NCBI GenBank assembly: GCA_030823965.1
Contig: JAVBYP010000237.1
Span: 1 to 5,745, forward strand
Direction of reading: 5' to 3'
Length of the DNA stretch: 5,745 bases
Source of the DNA: Sideroxydans sp.
GTDB taxonomy: Bacteria > Pseudomonadota > Gammaproteobacteria > Burkholderiales > Gallionellaceae
The notes beneath the pieces were generated by a model, which saw only the letters and a list, made by a program, of their open reading frames with translations, did not search any database and was not told where the DNA came from. Both the position numbers and the translations under genes were made by a program. This document shows, one piece after another, positions 1 through 5,745 of this stretch. Each line of letters opens with the position of its first letter. The stretch's first letter is position 1.

Positions 1-872
1 GCGACGCTGGAAGGTGCGGTGTTGAGTGGTTTGCGTTGCGCTGAACTTTGTCTGCCAGCGCGGAAATAGTCCGTGTTGTCGTAATACGTAGCCATCTCGT
101 TATCCGCACACCAGCCCGGAATACCTAACAAGGGCACAGGCGAAAGCTCTCGCGTGTTGCGTGCATTCTCAGCATTCGAAAGATACGCCGCTAACTGCTC
201 ATCCAGATGCGCCAATCGCTGGTCTAGCGACCAAGTAAAGAAGGCCTGCTCCACAGGAAGCAGCAAGCCTTGTCCGGTCATGCCGACATAGGGGTTCAGC
301 GCCTTTTCGTATAGTCCGTGGCCGAAGATATAGAAACCCATATTGGCATTGAGTTTGTCCCGCTGATGCCAAAACAATTCCTTCCAACGGAACCCTCGCA
401 GCAGTTCAGCCAAGTCATCGTCCGCATAGGGAACGATGACGCCAGATTCATCCAGTAAAGTGACGGCATCGCGCACTGCGCCCCGCTCGCTCGACCCTTC
501 TGGCAACGCCGCTTGAGTCAATGCAGCGTAGTGCCGTCCATTGATCGCCGCTTTGGCTTTAGGGAAGGTCAGCCATACCAGTGCATTCAACAGATCGTGC
601 CAGTTGTCCGCACGGGTCGGCACTTCCCCCTTCAAATAACAACGCGGCTCGTATTGCGCCTCGAATTCCAACTTACCGTAGTCCTGTGGGACAAAGGTCA
701 GCACAGTGCCGTTATTGACATTGATGCTCGGCTCATGTGCCAGTAACAGCGCATTGCATTCCGGCAACGTCGGGAAATGTCCTTGATTCATGCGAGCGAT
801 GACGGGATGCAAAGGTTCGAATGCAGTCGCATTCAAAAGCGCCTCTCTGTCCCACTGTGTGTTGATATCCAT
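1..872 (-). CDS. DUF3025 family protein, 3' end outside the window
   Basis: The complement strand reads without a stop from an ATG at 872-870 to the window edge, giving 290 codons. The translation matches what I know of the DUF3025 family, which has no established biochemical role. Residues 87-114 hold a family-like block around NWHDLLNALVWLTFPKAK and end in an Asn-x-Arg-His. Residues 178-202 hold a FGHGLYEKAL...GxTGxG segment. Residues 247-254 read PLLGIPGW, followed by YYDNTDYFR (263-271) and KPLNTAPSS (281-289), which is typical of the family's C-terminus. At 290 residues it is about as long as family members, so only a short tail should be missing. No signal peptide or membrane segment is visible, so it is probably cytoplasmic. 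I see no clear Shine-Dalgarno before the ATG. The start is chosen because W7-D8 and the following FEPLHPVI (18-25) resemble the usual N-terminus. It is transcribed divergently from the nucleotide-binding/ParA operon. The family call is from memory of conserved motifs, and no function is claimed. Confidence 0.87.
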   Translation of the reverse strand, partial: MDINTQWDREALLNATAFEPLHPVIARMNQGHFPTLPECNALLLAHEPSINVNNGTVLTFVPQDYGKLEFEAQYEPRCYLKGEVPTRADNWHDLLNALVWLTFPKAKAAINGRHYAALTQAALPEGSSERGAVRDAVTLLDESGVIVPYADDDLAELLRGFRWKELFWHQRDKLNANMGFYIFGHGLYEKALNPYVGMTGQGLLLPVEQAFFTWSLDQRLAHLDEQLAAYLSNAENARNTRELSPVPLLGIPGWCADNEMATYYDNTDYFRAGRQSSAQRKPLNTAPSSV

Positions 873-956
873 AGCTAGAGTTTATCTGAAACGCGCTCTA
901 CAACACATACACTGCGGCTTGTGGTAAGTTGCGCGCATGTTTGAAATTGGGAGTAG
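873..956. promoter_or_regulatory. divergent intergenic region between DUF3025 and the nucleotide-binding/ParA operon
   Basis: These 84 bases separate two divergent starts, so promoters for both directions should lie here. No strong sigma-70 pair is visible. On the plus strand TACACT (908-913) could be a -10 box (4 of 6), but the sequence 17 bases upstream (TCTGAA) is a poor -35. On the minus strand the complement of 881-886 (GATAAA) could be a -10 without a good partner. There is a GCGCGC palindrome at 931-936 of unknown meaning, and no CRP-type TGTGA-N6-TCACA site. That promoters lie here is inferred from gene orientation, not from motifs. Confidence 0.35.
949..953 (+). promoter_or_regulatory. 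ribosome binding site GGGAG of the nucleotide-binding protein gene
   Basis: GGGAG ends 3 bases before the ATG at 957 and 6 bases before the ATG at 960. The 6-base spacing is the usual one, so the site favours the second of the two adjacent ATG codons. An in-frame TAG at 954-956 rules out any start further upstream. Confidence 0.6.
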
Positions 957-959
957 ATG

Positions 960-1457
960 ATGGACGATCTCGATGCAATCCAAGCCAGCTTAGCCAGCTT
1001 CACCCAACGCCTCGACGAAGCCTCGTCGGATCGTTTCAACGAACTGCGCAAGTGCTCCTTCTTCGACCCCATCCCCAGCGAGTGGCTCACCCCCATTTCA
1101 GAACATGCCGAGATCAGGACCTTCGCGCAAGGTCAGGCGATGACCACCGAAGGCGAAGACATGACCTCGTTCTTCGTTATCCTGTTTGGCACAGCTACCG
1201 CCTATTACCGAGGTAAAGCGGTTGGTGTCATCCATAGTGGTGAATGTATCGGCGAGGGTGTCTTCTTTGCCAACGAGACCTTGGAGCGTTCCGCTACCGT
1301 CACCGCAGACAATCACCTTGTCGTTGCTGAATTCAAAAAGGCCGGCCTCGATAGCATCAAAGGTGACGCCAAGAATTACATCGACAAAGCCTTGCTGACC
1401 GCACTCTTCAAGAAACTGCACGGCGCCAACCGCAAGATCGAGGAGTTGCTGCGCTGA
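960..1457 (+). CDS. stand-alone cyclic-nucleotide-binding (CRP-like) domain protein, candidate ParA partner
   Basis: A soluble protein of 165 residues (166 if translation starts at the adjacent ATG, 957). Numbering here is from 957. After a helical N-terminus (about 1-34) comes a cyclic-nucleotide-binding beta-roll, about 35-127. The phosphate-binding cassette is well kept: Gly99-Glu100, then Arg111-Ser112-Ala113 followed by TVTA. This parallels GELGLF...ERSAWV of E. coli CRP, where the Glu and Arg contact cAMP ribose and phosphate. Binding of cAMP or a related nucleotide is therefore plausible, though the ligand is not shown. The chain ends about 40 residues after the roll with a helical, basic tail (ALFKKLHGANRKIEELLR), with no room for a helix-turn-helix. 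It is therefore not a CRP/FNR transcription factor. The stop lies 3 bases before the ParA start, so the two genes are almost certainly one operon. I infer that it senses a ligand and regulates or recruits the ParA. The alternative is an unrelated sensor that happens to be co-transcribed. Confidence 0.9.
   Translation: MDDLDAIQASLASFTQRLDEASSDRFNELRKCSFFDPIPSEWLTPISEHAEIRTFAQGQAMTTEGEDMTSFFVILFGTATAYYRGKAVGVIHSGECIGEGVFFANETLERSATVTADNHLVVAEFKKAGLDSIKGDAKNYIDKALLTALFKKLHGANRKIEELLR
1441..1445 (+). promoter_or_regulatory. distant Shine-Dalgarno-like AGGAG before the ParA gene
   Basis: AGGAG sits inside the end of the upstream gene, 15 bases before the ParA ATG at 1461, which is farther than the usual 5-10. 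No better site lies closer, and an in-frame TGA (1455-1457) excludes an upstream start. Translation of ParA probably depends on ribosomes finishing the upstream gene. Confidence 0.35.
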
Positions 1458-1460
1458 ACC

Positions 1461-2228
1461 ATGAGCATCATCGCTGTATTCAATCAAAAAGGCGGCGTCG
1501 GCAAAACAACCACAGCGCTCAACCTTGCCGCAGCCCTCTTGCGTAGTGGACGCTCCACCTACGCCATCGATCTAGACCCACAAGCCCAATTCAGCTCCAT
1601 CACTAATGTCACTGCCAAATCTGGCGACGAAACGGTGTTGGCCGCGTTCCATCACAACCGCCCCCTGCGCGAACTGGTGCACACCTCCGCCAACGGCATG
1701 CACGTCATCCCATCCCACACCGAACTTTCCAAGGTGGACGTGTTGTATGGCAAAGGTTACAACGTGGTGAACAAACTCAACACCGCGCTGAGATTAGAAA
1801 AGTTCGGCGACAAAGATTCCCCCTTGATCATGGACTGTAGCCCATTGATCGGCGTCCTATCTTTGAACGCCATCTTCGCCTGCAACGGACTCATCGTCCC
1901 CATCTCCGCAGACCATCTTTCCACCAACGGTGCGATGCAGATCGAAAAGACATTGCATGCCTTAGAGAACGTACTCAAGCGCCGCGTCAAACGGCGTTAC
2001 CTGCTCACCCGTTTCGATGGACGCAGAAAGATGGCGTGGGATGTATTGAAACAGGTGGAAGAACACTTCGGCGCAGACGTGTGCCGCACCCGCATCTCAG
2101 AGAACGTCAGCTTGGCTGAGAGCCCAGCATTGAACAAGACTATCTTCGAACACGCCCCCACCAGCCGGGGCGCGCATGACTACAGTGACCTATTGGAAGA
2201 ACTGATGGCGGATGGTTTTATTGAGTGA
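1461..2228 (+). CDS. ParA/Soj-family ATPase without a ParB partner
   Basis: A 255-residue ParA/MinD-superfamily P-loop ATPase, a normal length for chromosomal Soj-type ParA without an N-terminal DNA-binding domain. The deviant Walker A box KGGVGKTT is at 10-17, with the signature Lys10 and the catalytic Lys15. The A' motif IDLDPQAQ is at 36-43 (Asp37, Asp39). The Walker B strand PLIMD ends at Asp125 and is followed by Cys-Ser-Pro where many ParAs have x-Pro-Pro. The C-terminal part TRISENVSLAESPALNKTIFE and the APTSRGAHDY stretch are classic ParA. Such ATPases dimerise with ATP, bind the nucleoid nonspecifically and form gradients that move DNA, protein clusters or organelles. A partner protein triggers hydrolysis. 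No parB gene or full parS site is in the window. The immediate upstream gene encodes a nucleotide-binding protein, so plasmid or chromosome partition is less likely than positioning of a protein cargo. I leave the symbol blank because orthology to the parAB ParA is not supported. Confidence 0.94.
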   Translation: MSIIAVFNQKGGVGKTTTALNLAAALLRSGRSTYAIDLDPQAQFSSITNVTAKSGDETVLAAFHHNRPLRELVHTSANGMHVIPSHTELSKVDVLYGKGYNVVNKLNTALRLEKFGDKDSPLIMDCSPLIGVLSLNAIFACNGLIVPISADHLSTNGAMQIEKTLHALENVLKRRVKRRYLLTRFDGRRKMAWDVLKQVEEHFGADVCRTRISENVSLAESPALNKTIFEHAPTSRGAHDYSDLLEELMADGFIE

Positions 2229-2490
2229 AGAGTGTTTTGCAGATTCGAAGTTATACCGCAGTCTGTTATTCGGCCAGAACTGCCGGCGGCAACCAAGCAC
2301 GCCAGCGGTTGATATGGAATCATCTGCTGACGTAAATTATTGAACCGAGTCTGAAATGCAAATTAGCAGCGCAAAATGCTCGTGTGCTGAAGAAACAAAG
2401 CAACTTTCCTATGTAATATCAGCCCTTGAATTAGTAGAATGACAGACAGAGTTCGCTAGTCGAAGTGTGGATATATAGTGGTAATACCTA
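2229..2490. other. noncoding gap between the ParA gene and the diguanylate cyclase gene
   Basis: This gap of 262 bases holds no convincing gene. I found no stem-loop followed by a T-run, so no intrinsic terminator can be called for the ParA operon. CGGC (2271-2274) and GCCG (2282-2285) can pair over a 7-base loop, but no T tract follows. An imperfect 12-base palindrome lies at 2357-2368, and a 4-base inverted repeat (TTCG...CGAA) at 2452-2464. The one clear promoter-like element is listed separately. AT content rises through this gap and stays higher in the next gene. Confidence 0.6.
2309..2338 (+). promoter_or_regulatory. candidate sigma-70 promoter of the diguanylate cyclase gene
   Basis: TTGATA (2309-2314) matches the -35 consensus at 5 of 6 positions. 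TAAATT (2333-2338) matches the -10 at 4 of 6, with an 18-base spacer. Initiation about 7 bases downstream would give a 5' leader of roughly 145 bases before the ATG at 2491. A chance match is quite possible in AT-rich DNA. Confidence 0.33.
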
Positions 2491-5400
2491 ATGCCCGTAT
2501 CGAACTTACTTAAAACGTTTAGATTGCACCCCAGCTACCATGCCACCATGTGGCAAGTCGGCAGCTTCGTATCGTTGCTGGCATTGATCCAATTGTTTGC
2601 TTGGTTACTCCCTCCATTTTTTGATGTGTCAGGGATTCCCAATTATCTTCCTCTACATGTTCTGCTTGAGACCGGCGCCATCGTGATAGCCATGATGGTT
2701 TTTTCTGTTGGTTGGAATAACCATAGCCCAAATCTGCCAGGCAATATCGTTCTTCTTGCCTGTCTGTTCCTAGGGATAGGTTTTCTAGATTTCTCGCACA
2801 CTATCGCCTACCAAGGCATGCCGGTGTTCTATACAGAAAACAATGCAGACAAACAGCTAAATTTTTGGCTTTCCGGACGTTTCCTAGCTGCACTGGCCCT
2901 ACTCTTGGTGGCCATCAGGCCTTGGCATCAATTAACCAGACCAAAAACACGCTATATCCTTCTGGCATCCATGATCAGTTTGGTGCTGTTGATCAATTGG
3001 CTGGTACTGTTTCACCAAGATGACCTGCCGCGCACATTCATTCCTGGTGTGGGACTTACGCCTTTAAAGAAAGGCATTGAATACCTCATCATCGCAATAA
3101 ATATCCTCACCGCAATGATCTTATGGATCAAGATGCGTTCGCCTCAGCGCTTCAATGTCCCAATTATCTTTGGCGCAGTTTGTGTGATGGGGATGGGGGA
3201 ATTCTTTTTCACACTTTATACAACGATGACCGGCGGTTACAACGTGCTGGGTCACATCTACAAAGTCATCTCATATCTATTTATCTATAGAGCTATTGTT
3301 ATTGAAACGATCGAACGCCCCTATGTCGATCTGCGTGAACGAAAAAAAGAGCTTGCAACGCTGTATTCCGTGTCTCAACTTTTTGCAAATACCAACAAGG
3401 CAACCGAAGAGATTCTTCAGTCATCCCTTACCCCTATACAAAATGGCTGGCTATATCCAGAGATCACTTGCGTCAGATTGGTTGTTAAGGACCAAGTGTT
3501 TTCAACGCAAAACTATCGGTCCACAAAGTGGAGCCTTACAGCGAACATCATCGTCTCAGGAAAGTTGTCTGGCGTTCTCGAAGTCAATTATTTAGAAGAA
3601 ATGCCCGTTGTGGATGAAGGCCCTTTTTTACTTGAAGAGCGCGCCTTGATTGATAGTTTGGCCACCAACCTGGGCGATATGCTGACCCGCAGGCAAGCGG
3701 ATCAATTGCTGCATGATTCTCAGATCACAGCGAAGATAGGCAGCTACATCATCCACTTTTCAAGTGAAGTGTGGGATTGCACCGACACGATTGATAGGAT
3801 CTTCGGGATAGACAAGGATTACCCACACACCTTTTCTGGTTGGCTAGCGATGGTCCATCCTGAGTTCCGACAACAGATGAGGGACTATCTGCAAGCCGCT
3901 ATACGCGACAAGACAGGAGTAGATGTCCAATACAAAATCATTCGCCCATGCGACGAGACGGAATGCTGGATCCACTCGATGGGGCACATTGTTTTTGATG
4001 GCAATGGAAATGCCATCAATATAACGGGAACTTCTCAAGACATCACAAAACAAAAATCGGCAGAATTTCTAATCAAAGCCAATGAAGAACGTTTCCGTGC
4101 CTTTATTCAAGAATCCCCGAGTCCTATGGCAGTAAGTGAAAGCTCAGGGAAGATCGTGTTGCTCAATGATGCCTTCTCTAGAGTGTTCGGTTATCACTTG
4201 GATGATTTGCCAACGTTGAACGATTGGTGGGAAAAGGCCTATCCAGATTTGAAGTATCGTCAGTGGGCGATGGATAGTTGGACTAGCAGTCTTGAGCAAG
4301 CAACCAAGAGTGGCCAATCCATGCTGCCTGTAGAGGCTGAAATCCATTGCCGGGATGGATCAGTCAGGACATGCCTTGTGTCAGGGGTCAATATTGCCAA
4401 GAGTGGCGGTGGCGAGTTCTTGGCTGTCATGAATGACATCACAGAGATCAAACGTGCCGAACAAGAAATTCAAAAGAGCGCAAAGAATTATCGAGATTTA
4501 GCTGATAACGGCCAACTCCTCATATGGACTGCGGGTACAGACAAGCTATGCAACTATTTCAACAAAATCTGGCTTGAATTCACCGGTCGAACAATAGAAC
4601 AAGAGATGGGCAACGGCTGGGCCGAAGGCGTTCATCCTGATGATTTTCAGCGTTGCCTTGATACGTATATCACCGCATTTGATCGCCGAGAATCCTTCAG
4701 CATGGACTATCGCTTGCGACATCATACTGGGGAGTATCACTGGATCGAAGATCGCGGCACCCCCCGATTTGACGATCAGGGCGACTTTATCGGATATATC
4801 GGCCATTGTTTGGACGTTGACCATCGGTATAAAGCAGATGAGACTTTTCGAAAACTATCTAAAGCGGTCGAACAAAGTCCAAGTACGGTCGTCATCACCG
4901 ATTTGAATGGCGATATTGAGTATGTCAATAGAGCTTTCGAATTGGCTTCTGGGTACAGCGCCGCTGAGGCGATTGGTAAAAATCCCCGCATTCTTAAGTC
5001 TAACAAGACCCCGCAATCTGTCTATCAAGACCTGTGGGGACACATAAAGAATGGAGAGACTTGGCTAGGAGAGTTAACGAATAAGCGCAAGGATGGAAGT
5101 GAATTTATTGAATCTGTTGTCATTTCCCCCATCCAAGATGCAGCAGGAAATTCCATCAATTTCCTAGCCGTTAAAACAGATATCACTGAAAAGAAGATAG
5201 CTGAGGAACGCATCGATAGGTTGGCTCACTTTGACTCGCTCACCGGATTGCCCAATCGAAACCTTTTGCTAGACCGATTTAATTATGCGGCAACGCTAGC
5301 GCATAGAAGCAAAGAAAAGATGGCTGTGATGTTCCTTGATATAGATCACTTCAAGAATATCAATGACACTTTGGGGCACAGTGTTGGTGACCAACTTTTG

Positions 5401-5745
5401 CAGGCTCTTGCTAAACGCATGAAAGACAACGTTCGTGATGGAGACACGATCTCGCGCACTGGCGGTGATGAGTTCATTTTGGTACTACCTAATACCGACA
5501 GCCATGGAGCTGCGCTTGTTGCCACCCATTTGATCGATGTTGTTGCACAAGCATTTAAAATTGGTTCGCACGAACTGATCGTTACTCCTTCTATAGGAAT
5601 AACACTCTATCCTGACGATGGTTTGGATTTTGAGACGCTATCAAAGAATGCCGATGCCGCCATGTATCGCGTCAAGAAGAGCGGCCGGAATGGCTATCAC
5701 TTCTACACCCCAGAACTGCAGGAAAGAACACTTAGAACTTTGCAA
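2491..5745 (+). CDS. membrane sensor diguanylate cyclase: MASE3, GAF-like, four PAS, GGDEF; 3' end outside the window
   Basis: The frame is open for 1085 codons and runs off the window. An in-frame TAA at 2482-2484 limits the start to 2491, and only a weak ribosome site (AGTGG, 2477-2481) precedes it. Domains: about 7-8 membrane helices (20-271) forming a MASE3 sensor, with the LHVLLE segment (55-60), FLDFSH (98-103), GLTPLK (188-193) and GHIYK (254-258) typical of that family. A GAF-like region follows (about 285-400), then PAS domains at about 411-520, 531-655, 666-777 and 786-900, joined by DIT-type linkers. GGDEF spans about 911-1075, with the start DSLTGLPNR (915-923), metal-binding Asp950 in LDIDHFKNIND, the intact active site GGDEF (991-995), and an RxxD inhibitory site Arg982-Asp985 exactly five residues ahead. 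It should therefore make c-di-GMP from two GTP at the inner membrane with product inhibition. The tail FYTPELQER (about 1071-1079) resembles linkers into EAL domains. Signals sensed are unknown. The base composition is more AT-rich than that of the genes upstream. Confidence 0.94.
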   Translation, partial: MPVSNLLKTFRLHPSYHATMWQVGSFVSLLALIQLFAWLLPPFFDVSGIPNYLPLHVLLETGAIVIAMMVFSVGWNNHSPNLPGNIVLLACLFLGIGFLDFSHTIAYQGMPVFYTENNADKQLNFWLSGRFLAALALLLVAIRPWHQLTRPKTRYILLASMISLVLLINWLVLFHQDDLPRTFIPGVGLTPLKKGIEYLIIAINILTAMILWIKMRSPQRFNVPIIFGAVCVMGMGEFFFTLYTTMTGGYNVLGHIYKVISYLFIYRAIVIETIERPYVDLRERKKELATLYSVSQLFANTNKATEEILQSSLTPIQNGWLYPEITCVRLVVKDQVFSTQNYRSTKWSLTANIIVSGKLSGVLEVNYLEEMPVVDEGPFLLEERALIDSLATNLGDMLTRRQADQLLHDSQITAKIGSYIIHFSSEVWDCTDTIDRIFGIDKDYPHTFSGWLAMVHPEFRQQMRDYLQAAIRDKTGVDVQYKIIRPCDETECWIHSMGHIVFDGNGNAINITGTSQDITKQKSAEFLIKANEERFRAFIQESPSPMAVSESSGKIVLLNDAFSRVFGYHLDDLPTLNDWWEKAYPDLKYRQWAMDSWTSSLEQATKSGQSMLPVEAEIHCRDGSVRTCLVSGVNIAKSGGGEFLAVMNDITEIKRAEQEIQKSAKNYRDLADNGQLLIWTAGTDKLCNYFNKIWLEFTGRTIEQEMGNGWAEGVHPDDFQRCLDTYITAFDRRESFSMDYRLRHHTGEYHWIEDRGTPRFDDQGDFIGYIGHCLDVDHRYKADETFRKLSKAVEQSPSTVVITDLNGDIEYVNRAFELASGYSAAEAIGKNPRILKSNKTPQSVYQDLWGHIKNGETWLGELTNKRKDGSEFIESVVISPIQDAAGNSINFLAVKTDITEKKIAEERIDRLAHFDSLTGLPNRNLLLDRFNYAATLAHRSKEKMAVMFLDIDHFKNINDTLGHSVGDQLLQALAKRMKDNVRDGDTISRTGGDEFILVLPNTDSHGAALVATHLIDVVAQAFKIGSHELIVTPSIGITLYPDDGLDFETLSKNADAAMYRVKKSGRNGYHFYTPELQERTLRTLQ

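Noticed and set aside
929..1216. A 95-codon plus-strand frame overlapping the nucleotide-binding protein gene
   Set aside because: Its translation is Arg/His-rich with no domain, and the overlapping frame encodes a clear CRP-like fold with a good ribosome site.
1098..1487. A 129-codon minus-strand frame opposite the nucleotide-binding protein gene
   Set aside because: It is antisense to a well-supported gene, its translation has no family resemblance, and it crosses the gene junction.
2271..2285. CGGC/GCCG hairpin after the ParA gene considered as a terminator
   Set aside because: The stem is only 4 base pairs and no T-run follows.
2225..2335. A 36-codon frame starting with GTG and overlapping the ParA stop codon
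   Set aside because: It has no ribosome binding site and no recognisable protein features, and such short frames are common by chance.
2357..2368. A 12-base imperfect palindrome (TGC-N6-GCA) considered as an operator
   Set aside because: Five of six pairs match, but it is short, AT-rich and unique in the window, so chance explains it.
3008..3015. TGTTTCAC, identical to the left half of the parS consensus
   Set aside because: The right half (GTGAAACA) is absent, the site lies inside the cyclase coding sequence, and an 8-base match is expected by chance now and then. It does not support a ParB-parS system here.
3296..3595. A 99-codon frame inside the cyclase gene that might hint at a frameshift
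   Set aside because: The main frame is continuous from 2491 to 5745 and keeps domain sense across this stretch, so no frameshift is needed.
4546..4824. A 92-codon minus-strand frame opposite the third PAS domain
   Set aside because: The plus strand carries a convincing PAS domain here, and the antisense translation resembles nothing known.

Overview
The window looks like chromosomal DNA from a Gram-negative proteobacterium. A betaproteobacterium near Nitrosomonadales (Gallionella/Sideroxydans or methylotroph relatives) is my best guess. It rests on the protein families (DUF3025, a soluble cyclic-nucleotide-binding protein paired with a ParA ATPase, and a MASE3/PAS/GGDEF signalling protein), the dense packing and the moderate GC. 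This placement is inference. No RNA gene, insertion sequence, CRISPR array or phage gene was seen.

Layout: (1) 1-872, minus strand: a DUF3025 protein whose 3' end lies outside the window. (2) 873-956: a short divergent intergenic region. (3) 960-2228, plus strand: a two-gene operon with a 3-base gap, encoding a CRP-like cyclic-nucleotide-binding protein with no DNA-binding domain and then a ParA-type ATPase with no ParB. (4) 2229-2490: a noncoding gap with one candidate sigma-70 promoter and no convincing terminator. (5) 2491-5745, plus strand: an uninterrupted 1085-codon reading frame, open at the window end. It encodes a membrane sensor diguanylate cyclase: MASE3, a GAF-like region, four PAS domains, then GGDEF. 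The linker after GGDEF resembles that of GGDEF-EAL proteins, so a phosphodiesterase domain may follow outside the window.

How the parts may work together: the most interesting unit is the nucleotide-binding protein and ParA pair. ParA ATPases usually sit next to the gene for their cargo adaptor or ATPase activator. Here that place is taken by a domain that keeps the CRP-type ligand-binding residues, which suggests a positioning ATPase gated by cAMP or a similar ligand. The downstream cyclase has its own promoter region and a visibly lower GC content, so it is probably a separate unit. A link between it and the pair through nucleotide signalling is speculative.
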